A stretch of DNA of 64,000 nt from positions 14,246,778-14,310,777 of the forward strand of contig NC_052510.1 in the NCBI RefSeq assembly GCF_014356525.2, written 5' to 3'. Below, piece by piece: positions 39,138 to 54,100 of this stretch. Each line of letters opens with the position of its first letter. Position 1 is the stretch's first letter. This DNA comes from Nilaparvata lugens (taxonomy: Eukaryota > Arthropoda > Insecta > Hemiptera > Delphacidae). Under the pieces are notes generated by a model that searched no databases, had not been told where the DNA came from, and saw only the letters and a program-made list of their open reading frames with translations. A program made the position numbers and the translations under genes.

Positions 39138-42100
39138 TCAAGGAAAATCCCGCAGTCTTGTTCTAGTTTTGTATACAGGAGGATAGTTTTCATTCGAATT
39201 GAAGGGTCTAGTCTGGGAGGCATCTGAAGACGCTCTCATAAAGTAAGGCCTGTACGCTTGCTGATGTACTGCCACTGTAACAAAAAAGTAATTATCAATT
39301 ATCTAATTAATTGAATTTTTTAATATGTTACTAAATTGATGAGTATAATACTAGTAGTAACGAAAACCATTAACGTTGAAAACCTACAGAAGATAGATTT
39401 TGTAATGTAGAGGTACGTTACGAGCGCTCGGCAGTATTGTTGGTCTGACCACTGATTGGTCAGCACCAATATCGCTAGTTATCGACGAAACTTTCATAAT
39501 CCATGAAAAATGAATTTGATGACGGAATATTTAAGAAAATGATAAAGGATAATATTGGGATAGATGATATAACACTTTGGCATGATAATTGATTTCGCTA
39601 GTTATCGACAAGAATTTCATAATCAACAAAAAATGAATTTGATGACGGAGTATTAAATAAAATGATAAAATATAATTGTTATAGTTGATATAACACTTGA
39701 CGTGATAATTGATTTAAACCTATAACACTTGGGCCTAAAGCACTTTAACAAACAATTACTCTATCAATCAATTTCCAACAATTGACTAGACTTCTAATTA
39801 GTTCAATACAACTAATAATAACAACATTCGAGACAGCAATCCCTGAAAGAAAATACCGTTCAGACACACCCGTATTTAGATGCATTAATAGAATCTAACT
39901 AACATACTTTAATAGAAACTAACGTCAAATCGAGATTGACAAGATTAATTTGAGAGTTGAAATTGAGGTAAATTTAATTGTAACAAGATACTTCCCAAGG
40001 GATACACTCACTTTTGGATAACCATTTAACCAAGTCTCTTGTCAGAGCTTCTCAACCGTTTGGCTACCTTTCCAAAATACAGAGCGTTTCAAAATGTACT
40101 TCGGGGTTACAAAAAATTCATTACAAAAAAACTATTTTATTTACAATAATGGAACAAAAACTGTACGAAATAGCAATTCAAACAGTTTTTTTCACGGGTA
40201 CTGGGCAGTTAGTTGACCGTTTTCACGCTAGGTGTAGACAGTAGAGAAAATGGCTGCCACCAAATGGCAGTGTATGGGCCGTTCTTTTTTGCAGAAACGA
40301 CATGACGTACCTGGACATGTTGCAATTATGGTTTATACCTCAACTATTGAATGACTTCATTTTCCAGAGAACGATATCGCTGAGTTGAAGGATCACATAA
40401 TCAAAGCGGTCACCTCTATCGAAAGATACATGTTAGGGCGTGTTTGGGCTAGACTTTTGTTTTGACGTATACCGTGTCACCAAAGGAGCACACATTGAAC
40501 TTTTATAGATGTTGAAAAAACTGTTTGAATCCCTGAATCTGCACGTGCAACTTTCATTTAGGTAAGTGGAATAGCCTTCCTGTAGTGAATTTTCGTAGCA
40601 TTTTGAAACGCTGTACAATATGTATAAGCTGGTTTATAGATCCTTTTGTCGATAATTAGCAGATACTGAAAAGCGATTAATGTCTATTGAAAAATGAATC
40701 AAAACAAAGCTTGCCTATCAGCTTTGTCTAATGGCAGACAAGGATAGCAAACCAATGTTGACCAGGTGCTGACTTAATAACGTGTATCTAACTATAGTCA
40801 TTCTGTATTTGTTGTTACTCGATTGCAATGAAATACGTTGATTAAGCTCTGCATTTTATTATCAAATCAAAATCAAGTACGGTGTATTTAGTGAATCTCA
40901 CCACTCTCATACACATTGGGCCATATGAATTAAGTTGAGCATTTGTTTATACTTATAAACATATGCTTCATTTTCTATGAATAAGCCTGAGCAAAACCTT
41001 TTGCTCATGTTCATAAAAAATTCAGCATTTGCTCAAACGTAAAGCTTATGCTCAAAATTGTATAAGTAAACTAGAGCATTTGCACAACTTTTGAAGCAAA
41101 TGCTTCAAAAAAGGTGAGTCTTGTCTGGAGCAGCTTTTCACCTATCATAGGTGAAAGTATCACCTATCATTTCATAGTAAAATGGCTCAACCAATTCGTG
41201 TGAGGAAGAGGAAACTATACCAGATACGATCACAACCAATAGTTAAGAACTATTAAAATCTTTTTAGATTCAACCATGATATATATCACCATTATTCCAA
41301 CAAAAGCTACCTAACGGATGGAGTTCCAATGGGGCAGAGCCCTAGTTGTCATGTTACTTCTATTTTTCCAGCCATCACAGAATAGGAAATAAGCATTTAA
41401 GAAGATGAGAGAGTAGACAATTATAAGAAGGCTATTGAGATTATAAGATTATGCTAAAGATTATTATAGAGATGACATCTTTTTACCTTATTACTTCAAA
41501 ATTCAGAATTCAAGTAACCTAAAAATCAATTCATAGATAGAGAACAGAGCAGACGACCAAACACAAGCGATGTTTACACTTGCATAATATTTAGCACTTA
41601 CGTGAGTAGCACATTCTAACCTTTCACTAAGTAAAACGAATCAGCTGACAAAAATCTTTGAAATACGTGAGCATTTGCTTTAGAGTTCAGAAGCATAAGG
41701 TAAGAGTATAAGATGAAGCTTATTCATATAGAAATGAGCAAATGCTTATGCTTCTACCTAATGCTCATGAGCATAAGCTCAGTTTTTATTCATAGGGCCC
41801 ATTGGATGAGGTGAATCCAACTATAGTATTCTGTATTTGTTGTTATTGAATGGAAATCAAGTAAGCTCACCACTGTCAGACACATTGGGCGGGGTGGGAG
41901 AGGGGTGCCTCGTGGTGCGCATGTGGTGCGGAATGTCCTGCTCCTTGACTTCCACCAGCCGCGTGTCCAGCACCTCGCAGTCGATCTGCATCATCATCAG
42001 CGGCTCTTCTGAGTTCACTGAAACTAAAACAAAACATGCACAAATTACGTCCGTTTCCAATTCATCACTGCATCACAGTAAAATTATACATCCCAGTTAA

Positions 42101-45100
42101 CAATGCATCATGTTATTCACATCTTAAATTAATAGTTTAATAAATTATTGAGTAGAATAGAACAAACATTTTATTAAATATCGTGCAGCATTTCTACAAG
42201 GTTTGGCAATGGAGTATAGACACAGAATGTAAAGTATCAATTCAACCAATGCATTTTACATGACGCCAAGACTTTAGTGCACAAAGACCACGTCACGTGA
42301 CTGCGCCATCTTGTTAGAAATTAAAATTACCGTTACTATTACAATTCTAGACTTTCTTTCAAGATAGCGGACTTTGACGTATTTCCATTCTGTATTGTAT
42401 TCTGTGGTATGGTTGATTTAGAATAGCAGTTATACACTCACTTTTGAAAGCAACTCAATTTTTCTAGTGTGCACCTTGAATGTTGCCGTTTTAATAGAAA
42501 GGTAAAAGTTCACAACATTAAATTACTTTAAAAAAAAGAATGAATGAAATAAATCTGTAAAATGAAGTTCGTTTTTAACCAAACAATCCTGTAGACGTTG
42601 TGAGAACTTGACAGAAGATTAGAGACAACTGAGATAAAAATGTCAAGAAGTATACTCGGGTTTCGACTGCAACAGAGAGTTAGAAACACGGAAATTTTGA
42701 AAATGATCAATGTGAAATATCTGCAACGGGAGGCTCATCTAATCAAGTGGAGATGGGCCGGTCACGTGGCAAGGATGGAAGCTGACAGATGGGCGAAGAC
42801 ATGCACGGAATGGATACCACGGGACAGGACCAGAGGAAGGGGACGACCAGCACTCCGGTGGAGGGATGAACTTTCACAACGAGTTGGAGATTTGTGGCTG
42901 ACCGAAGCTAGAGACAGGAGAAGATGGGCAAAAATTATTGACAGACTCTGAATTGAAAAGTGAAAAATTTTATAATTTAAATTAATGTGAAATTGTATTT
43001 GTTGCCAACCACATAAATATACCTCATAAGAGAGGCTTTTGTTCTTTCAAGAATGTAAATAAAGCTATTATTATTATTATTAATAATTACAATCCATTTT
43101 ATAATTAATTTGAACTATTGATGATTCTGTAGCAATGGCGAATAATTTACTGTTTCGTGTGGCATTAGTCTAAACTTCATTATCGGCTCTTACTTATTTT
43201 GAGAGAACTTCACTGTCAATATTCAGATTGTTATCCAACAATGCTGCTTGATTTTTCCCTGCTACAATTGAGAAAACGACAAATCAATCTTAATACCATC
43301 TTCTATAACATCTACAGCTGAATTTCTTGTGGAATTATTTGTAATGATTTGTTGAAAGAGATTGATTAATTGCCTTTATTAAGGGCGGAGTTAGGACTCC
43401 AGGTCCTCTCTGCCACACAACCCTTTGCTGATATTCTTATCCACAGTACCAACTAGATAACTTTAGAAACGAAAATGCAAGGAACCGTGAAATCGGTTGA
43501 ATGTAAACTATGGTCGTGACGAACACAGCAACTGACCATTGAAAGGAATGGCGGGCAGAATGAGCGACATCTTGGGCCTGAGGGTGTTGTTGTGCGCGAT
43601 GGCTGGCAGCAGCAGGTGATCGCTGGAGAAGGAGACCACGTAGAAGGTGTCGTCTCGGCGGCGGATCGCCTCTAGGAGGCCGGCATGCCCCCCGCCACCG
43701 CTCAGCACCTGCAGCTCCTGTCCCAGCACTTTCTTCTGCCTATAGTTCACGAGAACAAACAAATTAGATATGAAAAAATAATACAAGATGATGACAACGA
43801 AGAAGAAGAGTGAAGAAGGATAAGAAGTGGAAGAAAAAAAAGTGATATATTTTAAAAGAATTCAACTACTATTGTATTTTGATAATTTTAAAGTGAAAAC
43901 TCACACTCTTCACTCAGTGAACACTCACATTCTTTTGGTGTGGCGACAACCGTTCGTGCTGTTGTTGCACATTCTCAAGCCAAACAGAAACTCAGAGTTA
44001 CAAACACCAGCACGTAACGGTCGTCACCAAACCAAAAGAATGTGAATGTTTTTTAATTTTAAAGTTATCAAAATACAATAGTAATAATCTAAGTGAAAAC
44101 AAGATGGATAACCAATAAATAATTTAACTATTAAATAGTAATAAAAAGATTTGTGAAAAATAAATTAGAAGTGGAAGAAGAATTTTGATTTCGAATTTGT
44201 TTGTATTTCAAATTTCAATGTTTTAGTTTTTGTGACAAATAAATATTTCTATTCTATTCTGTCTGCTAGATACCGTACTCTTTCTAATAACATTGTTTCT
44301 GAGTTACATCTCAGCGAACAAACCAAGTTATTTACGTAGTAAGTTCATTTGTCATATCAAATCATCATACATCTTCTTTCTAACTTATTGATTTATATTA
44401 GTGTTAAGGTCTCTTTACATTACATCACGTCTTCGGAAGACGTGGTCGTCTTATCTCTCAACATTGAAAGCTACACTATGCTGATGTGAACGGGACAGAT
44501 ACGTAGCTTGATTTTAACATTAGGAGATAGGACGTATATCAGCGTAAGTGTGAAGAGACCCTTATTGATGAAGATTTAGTAAGTTCTGAATTTAAGAGAT
44601 ATATTAAGATACGAATCTTAATCGAATACTTCCAAATACTCACTTCCTGACTTTCTTTTTAGGAGAAGGCAGATTGGATTTATTAGAAGGCGGCTGAGGA
44701 TGAGAAGTGAATAGATTCGGGGAGGGAGGCAGCATCAGCTCTTTCAACTTCTGCTCCATTTTGTTCATTTCTAGTGAACTGGCTTTTTCCTCCTCGTTCG
44801 ATGCGAAGCCGTCTTCTTCCACGCCAATCCACCTTCTCAACTCAGAGTTGAGCCTGCAATTAATGAAATAAATTTATAAAACAATTAAATCGTTGTTTTA
44901 ATTAATTTGAACTATTGATGATTCTGGCAATGGCGAATAATTTACTGTTTTGTGTGGCATTAGTCAAAACTTCATTATCGGCTCTTACTTATTTTGAGAG
45001 AACGTCACTGTCAATATTCAGATTGTTATCCAACAATGCTGCTTGATTTTTCCCTGCTACAATTGAGAAAACGACAAATCAATCTTAATACCATCTTCTA

Positions 45101-48100
45101 TAACATCTACAGCTGAATTTCTTGTGAAATTATTTGTAATGATTTGTCGAAAGAGATTGATTAATTGCCTTTATTAAGGGCGGAGTTAGGACTCCAGGTC
45201 CTCTCTGCCACACAACCCTTTGCTGATATTCTTAACCACAGTACTGACTAGATAACTTTAGAAACGAAAATGCAAGGAACCGTGAAATCGGTTGAATGTA
45301 AACTATCGTCGTGACGAACACAGCAACTGACCATTGAAAGGAATGGCGGGCAGAATGAGCGACATCTTGGGCCTGAGGGTGTTGTTGTGCGCGATGGCTG
45401 GCAGCAGCAGGTGATCGCTGGAGAAGGAGACCACGTAGAAGGTGTCGTCTCGGCGGCGGATCGCCTCTAGGAGGCCGGCATGCCCCCGCCACCGCTCAGC
45501 ACCTGCAGCTCCTGTCCCAGCACTTTCTTCTGCCTATAGTTCACGAAAACAAACAAATTAGATATGAAAAAATAATACAAGATGATGACAACGAAGAAGA
45601 AGAGTGAAGAAGGATAAGAAGTGGAAGAAAAAAAAGTGATATATTTTAAAAGAATTCAACTACTATTGTATTTTGATAATTTTAAAGTGAAAACTCACAC
45701 TCTTCACTCAGTGAACACTCACATTCTTTTGGTGTGGCGACAACCGTTTCGTGCTGTTGTTGCACATTCTCAAGCCAAACAGAAACTCAGAGTTACAAAC
45801 ACCAGCACGTAACGGTCGTCACCAAACCAAAAGAATGTGAATGTTTTTTAATTTTAAAGTTATCAAAATACAATAGTAATAATCTAAGTGAAAACAAGAT
45901 GGATAACCAATAAATAATTTAACTATTAAATAGTAATAAAAAGATTTGTGAAAAATAAATTAGAAGTGGAAGAAGAATTTGATTTCGAATTTGTTTGTAT
46001 TTCAAATTGCAATGTTTGAGTTTTTGTGACAAATAAATATTTCTATTCTATTCTGTCTGCTAGATACCGTACTCTTTCTACTAACATTGTTTCTGAGTTA
46101 CATCTCAGCGAACAAACCAAGTTATTTACGTAGTAAGTTCATTTGTCATATCAAATCATCATACATCTTCTTTCTAACTTATTGATTTATATTAGTGTTA
46201 AGGTCTCTTCACATTACATCACGTCTTCGGAAGACGTGGCCGTCTTATCTCTCAACATTGAAAGCTACGCTATGCTGATGTGAACGGGACAGATACGTAG
46301 CTTGAATTTAACATTAGGAGATAGGACGTATATCAGCGTAAGTGTGAAGAGACCCTTATTGATGAAGATTTAGTAAGTTCGGAATTTAAGAAATATATTA
46401 AGATACGAATCTTAATCGAATACTTCCAAATACTCACTTCCTGACTTTCTTTTTAGGAGAAGGCAGATTGGATTTATTAGAAGGCGGCTGAGGATGAGAA
46501 GTGAATAGATTTGGGGAGGGAGGCAGCATCAGCTCTTTCAACTTCTGCTCCATTTTGTTCATTTCTAGTGAACTAGCTTTTTCCTCCTCATTCGATGCGA
46601 AGCCGTCTTCTTCCACGCCAATCCACCTTCTCAACTCTGAGTTTAGCCTGCAATTAATGAAATAAATTTATAAAACAATTAAATCGTTGTTTTCATTTAT
46701 TTGTTAAAAACTGAATTTCAGTTGTATTTTGAATGAATTTGTAGTATGTTAGCCCTAAATTTATTTCTATTTGTGGTTCTCGAATCAAATTCTCAATTGT
46801 CTTTTAATTATGACATGGCAGATCTTTTCCTCTCTGAATTAGAACCGTCAGGAACAATGATTAATTATAAATATTTTTTCAGTAATTTATCATGTTGAAT
46901 TCAGACGAAATAAATTATTTTTGTAGAGGCTCAGTTACGAGAAAACATCGGATTCCTTTAGGCCTCTGCAATTTCAATGTTTTTAACTTGACTGAGCAAT
47001 TTATTATCAAATTTTATTTGTTTCAATCAACAATATTTACAATTACAAGCTATAAGATTACAAAATTATAAAGCTAGTCAAGATAACAAATCATGAGCTA
47101 ATAATTTATCAATAAATAATTCACATTCGAAATACAAAATACTTTTTTTAATAGAATCACTGGTACCTATCCTGTTTTTCAAAGAAACGACCGGTTTCGG
47201 CCAATTTCTCTTTAAAAATCAATGGATACTAGTGATTCTATAAAAAACTTTCTTGTAGCACTATAGAAATAAATGTTACAATAGACAAAAAATAACTGAG
47301 AAAAATAGGAAGAGTACCGAGTAAAAATGCGGTATTGAATGTGTTTTATATTTTACTTGCACGATGAATTCATGAAAATTTTTGAAGCAATTCAAAGTTG
47401 TGAATCAGGAATAATGGCAATGAGCAAGATATGACTCCTATGTGATTTCTATAGGTACTTACAGATTTGAGCTCCACGAACAAGCGCATTTCACTTTCCA
47501 TCACCTGAAGCTACTACTCTACTGTTTCTGAACAAATACTGTACGCAGCTTGTGATGACTTCACAAATGTTCCAACGAGAACATTTTTGCTACCTATCAG
47601 AGCCGCAAATATTTGTTTACACCTTGTCTAATTTTCCAGTTATAGCATCGCATACTTATAGTTTCCAAATACATAGTGAGAATTTTCCTTCAAACTAAAA
47701 ACTGCATTGGTAAAGAGACCTTTGGCAGGCTACCTGTAATTCACAAAAAATGAGTGATTAGGCGGAAGTTGATAAGGTTACCTGAGTGACTCAGTCTGAT
47801 TGATGTGCAGCGGACAGGTGAGGGGCGAGCTGTAGGTGGCGTTGGCCCCAATGGCAGAGGCAGAGTCGCCGATGTCGTCATTCTGCCAGAGCAGCGTGCG
47901 ACTGGTGTGTCTTAGGCCACCGCTGTTGCCACCACCCGACATCTCGTGCAACGACAATTCCGCAGCTGGTCTCTTCATCAAACTGTCAACAGAATAACAT
48001 ATTTCAGATTCAAAATCGATCTCCAGTTACATAGAAAAGTACATCGTTCGAACTTCAATGATAACTCAGCCGCCGGCCTTTTCAACAAGCAAGCGAACAG

Positions 48101-51100
48101 GGAACCATATCGATTTTAGACAATAGAAAGTAGAGAAGTCTATGGCAGCATCAACACCAGAACTCAAACAAAGAATACATTAAATTGGACACTGTAAAGG
48201 GATGTAGAATTGTTACCAACAATAATTAGTGATGCTGTCTTGAAATTTGAGTTATGTGTGAGTGACAATCTAAGGGTGTGATCATAACAATGTGTATATG
48301 TGCAAGTGCAGGTCAAATCATGCATGAGACGAAGAACAAAATCTGTTAAGTTTTACTGAAACACGTTGTGAATTGAATGTAGCGGCTCACACCAGCAAGC
48401 ATTGAGTGTGAGTGTTCCTATTGATCATTCCAGATTTTGCTTCTCATCTGCACGCTTGGTCATGAATAACCAAGCTTGTACTTGCACATATACGCAATCA
48501 ATGTGATCACCCCTCAAGTAGAGAAGGCGATCCTGCCAATGATAATGATGATCGATATTGAGCAGTATATTTCTAATTGAATCCATAAAAAGCTTGATAT
48601 AATGACAAGAACTTCCCAAACAATTGAAATATTATTAAGGGAGAAAGAGAATGTTTTTCATTCATTTTTCAAAAATAGTCGTGAAATTAGAAATATCTTG
48701 ATAGAAATAAATCTCGAGAAATAATCAAGAATATAGAAATATCACGAATTATGATTGATCGTGAATAGAAATCGTTTACTGATTTCAATTAAGTACCTTA
48801 TTGATCCAAGATTGACAGAGACGACCAACAGAACAGCCAAAATCACTGAAGTTTTCTTCAGGTTTGGTTGAAAGGTAGATTTTGGTTTGGTGGATACGCC
48901 GCCTTCCAATTCGCACAGCCTTTCTTTCAACGATGCATTCTCCTGAGTAGAATAAATGGAAAATATAATACAAAATATGGTGGAAACGTGTAAACAAATA
49001 CAACACAGAAAGAATATTAATCCCGAATTGAAAAAAAATGTTGCATTACATATAACTAAAATTGGGGAAGTTATTTTTAATTGATAAAATTAATTCTCAC
49101 AGTTGAATTCACATTCGATAATGTAATGAGGAAACAATGAAATCACATTAGATATTGTGATGCTGATGAGGAAACAATGAATTATTTCAATATCATTTAT
49201 TAACAAAGGCTGAAAGACTTTTTTGTCACCTTCATAACATCATTTGTTTAAATATTTCTTTCAATCTAGAGAGATGTATTATGTCGATATTTAGAAGTTT
49301 CAATAATAACTGTTAAATCAATAGTTTCACTATAAAACACAATGGGAAGCAGAAAAAAGAGCATTCATAATCGTACAAATGTGCTTTTTAGTGTAGAAAC
49401 AATGAATGTATTAAATGTATAGAAACCGAATTCACATTAAATGCGAATAAAACAATGTTTTCACCTTTCGAAGTTCCAAGTTTTCTTTCTCCAAATCACT
49501 TATTCTAGTTTCTAACGAAGAAACATATTCTTTCTTCTTTTTCCTCGAAAGACAGGCAGATTCTCGATTTTTAATCATCCTCTGTTGACGCTTGAGTACT
49601 CTCAACTGAAAATAAACAAAAAATAACATAAGCTACTGATTATAAAAACAAAGATTATTAATAAAAAAACATAAAAATACTACTTGAAGTGCAGGATGAA
49701 AGGATAAATATCTTGGTTTCAACTCTTTATTACATTGAACTTACAGTACAAAATTATAAATCAGGAGTTAGAAGGAACTCAAACAGCTTTGTTGGCACCA
49801 GTGCGCATGTGCTTAAATTTTTCCGCCGCAATTCAATAAGATTGGTTGATATTGAAAAGAAATAGGCTGTAAATCGGGAAATTAGAGGCGGCATTTATAA
49901 AAACCTTATAATAAATACGTTATAAATATTTAAAATAATGAAAATTAGGCTACTGAAGAATTTGACAGATGGGAACTTTGAGAATGTGATCACTTACCTG
50001 CATTTCCCGCTTGACCGAAGCTGGAACAAGTTTGGAAGTTGTTTGCTCAATTTTGACAGCAGGCACATTAGGATTCGTAATAACAGGGATAACTGTATTC
50101 GCAGTGCTACCACTGATACAGTTTATATTACTAAGACTATTTATACGATTGTTTTGTTGCGTTAGTAGAGAAATGTCCTTGGTTGACACCAGTACTCTTC
50201 TCGTATTTGATAAATCTGAAAAAGTAGATTACCAATATATTGCTTCTTCACAAAAAATAATATGTAGGAGTGATTGAAATTGGGAATTGACGAGTAATTA
50301 CTACCAAAAAAAAACATGACAGAGCATTGCTTAGCAGAATCGAAGAAAGGAATACTTGAATATTAAATACAAAGACTAAGAAATTGTCAAAAACCACAGA
50401 TTTATTGATAGTTAGAAAGAACGGTTTCGGTTGTTACAACATTGTCAATCTCTGATAAACTGCTCTGATAAGTTTATCAGAGATTGACAATGGTGTAACA
50501 ACCGAAACCGGTCTTTCTAACTATCAATAAATCTGTGGTTTTTGACAATTTCTTAGTCTTTTTATTCAATATGAATAATTACCACAATATCAACTTCTCA
50601 ACTACACAAAAAGTGAATACTTGAATATTACAATATGTTAAGATATTGCTAGAAAATTGTATGATAGACTTAATTATAAACAGAAGTAGAATAATGCTAT
50701 GAAATAAATGTTATCAAATTCAACGATTATATCATAAATAAACTATTGTGGTTCAGTTGTCCATATTCACTTGAATGTCCTGCAAGAATATTTTATAACA
50801 TTTTTGTTCAGTTAGTAAATTACTAACGCATAATCTATAATAATTTTTTCAATACAACTGAAGATTGTAATTAATTTTTAAATGAGATGAAATACCGATT
50901 TAATAAAAATAACAACAATACCCTACATTAAGAATATAGCAATATCAAATAGATATAACAATAATACTGTACATAAAAATATAGCAATATCAAGTAGATA
51001 TAACACCATTAGTATACAAATACGTATTAGTAAGTTTGGTGATACAATTGATTTTGATATTGGAGATATTTGTGATTTTATGTCAATGGATAAGTAGTGA

Positions 51101-54100
51101 AGGGGTTCGAAATCATGACTTTTGAAAATATATAACTAAATAAATAAATGTTTATTTCCCAAAAAAACTAAAACTACAACATCAATTACACAAAATATTA
51201 GATAAATTACAATATTACATACAATAGTTAGTTACAAAAAAATCGTATAATGTGTCCTCTACTTGTTTAGTTTTTTCTGTGTGGAAATTGACCTACTCCA
51301 CTATGGCGTACCATGTTCTAGAGTAGGTTACTACATCAGATTTCTTTTTAATACCAACAATCACATTTGAATATTGTCAATATTATAAATGGACTTTTAA
51401 ATGAGCTTAAATATTATAATTGTATTTTAAATAAGCACAATAATATATTTCTTGATTTACATAGTACGGTACCTTGCCACAGTAAGTTTTGAAATTGTGG
51501 AAGCTTCGCATTTCAGTAAGCTTTGAACAAGTTTATCTATTATTGTAAATCAGATTCAAGCTGATTAAATATCAAGCGTTTTTTGTCATTTTGTTGTCGA
51601 TTATCAAGGAACTTACCATTTGGTACAGTTATAGTGGGTGGTGTGACATTTGAGCCGATGACCTGTCGTTGTAGATTGATGATTTTTGTGCCAGGTGCTG
51701 CCACAACCACCTTACCTTGGCTCTTTTTGCCATTCACATTCACATCTGAAACTAAACCACAACTATAATTTAATACATACACAAAAATATTGTATTTTAT
51801 TAATTACATTACTTCAAAATCAGAAATTCATTGTATTATAGCCTAAAATTTGAATATTTGAAGTCTATAAAAAATATTTCCCTCAATTATTATCTCTAAC
51901 GGGATAAACAACAGCAAGTGAAAAGGTGCATTTTCGTTTGTGCGTAAACTTCCGCAGTTGATGACGACAAGCATTGTTGACATTCATACTGTCCAAATTT
52001 CAAGTGTGCTAAAACAGCTGATCAAATAACTTTTCATTATTTTGTGTTATTATTCAAAAATCGAAACATTTTTAATAGTATCAACATATATTGCCATTTA
52101 AAAGTATAAAAAGTATAAACTCGAACTCCCTCATTAAAACATAATTGAACATAATCTTTTAGGTTATTTAGACAAATTGAAATCTACCCAATCTGAGATC
52201 CTCACCCTGTTGTGGTCGACGACGCCATTTACGCACAAACGAAAACGCAGCTTAACGTGGTATCTTTCTTCAATATTCGCAGTCTTGTAATCGAAGAATT
52301 TGAGATAAAATTGAGCTTACTAATGTAAAGTGAACTTTTATATTTCTTCATTTGGCATCAAATAAATATCGAGTATTACTAAAAATTACATTATTAGAAA
52401 ATACCGAGTGACCTGGATGGACAAGTTTTGGTTTTGATCAATTTCAGGATGTCTAAAAGTGAAATACTGTAATGGTACCCTACAACTACATTCGAAAAAA
52501 AATCATTTCATTGTAATCAAAAAGTTGAAAACAAATCCCATCAAGATTACTTCCTAATTTTGGCATTACAGTAATTAAAGATAAATTCCGTTAAGCCAGA
52601 CATTATCAATTTATTACAATACTATCACCACCATTACATCAATATATCACCAACCAACACGAAATACCAAAAATGAAACATTGGTAACTATAACTAAACT
52701 TTGGTAGCTACTCACCGTTACTGGTAACAAAATTCTTTTTGCAGTTATTTCGATTGTTGTAGGGCAGTATCCTAATGGCGCCGTTGCTTCCGTTGCACAA
52801 AATCACTGGCTTTTCATTGATGGCGAATTTCTGGTGCACTGTTTCGGTCGTGGGAGATCTGGGTGGACTGCCGTTAGTGGTTTCAGGAGGAGAAATCGGC
52901 GGAGTCTCCAAAGTAACCTTAAAAATGACAAAAAATATTTATTAAAAATGTATTTGTTCCTTGTACATAAATTCCAAAATCAGGAATTAAAAAAAAATCG
53001 GAATGTCTTATCCGATTTTGTTGAGTAATATTTGGTCAATAAAGATCTATTTATTATGTAACTACTGCTGAACTAATAATTTGAATCATCCAAGAATCTG
53101 TGAGAGATTCTCCCAAAAATATGGATGAACATATTTCTTTTTTTCTGTGAATTTGTCAGGAGGAAGCATCTTTCACAAAAGATTATTACTATTCAAACTG
53201 TTACATACTAAACCAAACTATGGTCAGAGGTTCAACTCATTGAGGAATTCAGAGATTCGGATATAAGAAATCTAAAATTTGCCTAAAACTAAGAAGGCTA
53301 TCTAAATCTGTAAATGAAGTATAAATAATATTAATTTTGATAAGACTATAGTAAGTAGCAAATAGGTTCTTAGTATAGAATTAACATCAAGTTAATAATT
53401 ATATTATTATTAAACGAAAATCCGAATTAAATGCTGTAAATCACCCCGAAGACTTCTGCTACTGCAAATATTGACAACAATATAATTTTCGTTCAATAAT
53501 AATATTATTAATTCATTAGCATTTGAATAATTGCAATATATCAGTAATTTTTCCATCAATATTAAGTTACCGGTACTTCAAGTTTCATAACCACACTTGA
53601 CTTCCATTTCCTCTGTACTATCATCTCTTCTTTCCATTGGTCCATTCATGAAATCATCAAGAATCGAAACGTTTCTATTATCATTCATCCCCTCATCATC
53701 ACCTAGGCTTAAAATACTTGTAGAAAGTTGCCTTTCAAATAAATAGATTAACGTTGTTGGTCAACTGTGTTTCATCAATTACCTATTTTGTCAGATGGGT
53801 GTTGTTCTAGTGCAATTCGGAAGTAGTAGCTTCATTAATTTCTTCAAAACGATGAGATTAATTTCCCTGTTATCAGGGAAATATGGAGACCACTTGACAT
53901 ACTGTAGCCTGATGATAGTTATAGCAGCTTATTGCTACTGTTTATTGAATGAATGGCATGTGTATATGATAAGTAATCGAATTTTAATTTGTATATTATA
54001 AAAGCTGTCAATGTTGTTTACATTGCAGTTTAAATATCGTACAATAACTAATCTACATTTGAAATGATGAATTAAAAATTACAGAGGATATTTCACCTTT

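Larger units (their letters stand above)
43103..46693. repeat. 1.8-kb tandem duplication inside ATF6 (two units)
   Basis: Unit 1 is 43103..44899 and unit 2 is 44900..46693. Both start AATTAATTTGAACTATTGAT and end AAATCGTTGTTTT, and differ by scattered substitutions and small indels (1797 versus 1794 bp). Each holds one copy of ATF6 exon 10 and exon 11 plus the same intronic MITEs. The duplication starts just right of a LINE tail that ends near 43090. High identity means it is recent, or is two haplotypes joined in assembly. Confidence 0.9.

Noticed and set aside
41857..41871. Reading ATF6 exon 12 through to the TGA just past the donor
   Set aside because: A consensus donor (G|GTGAGC) is present, and 39138..39274 continues in phase to a good stop with total length 664 aa. 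The short read-through form remains a possible intron-retention isoform.
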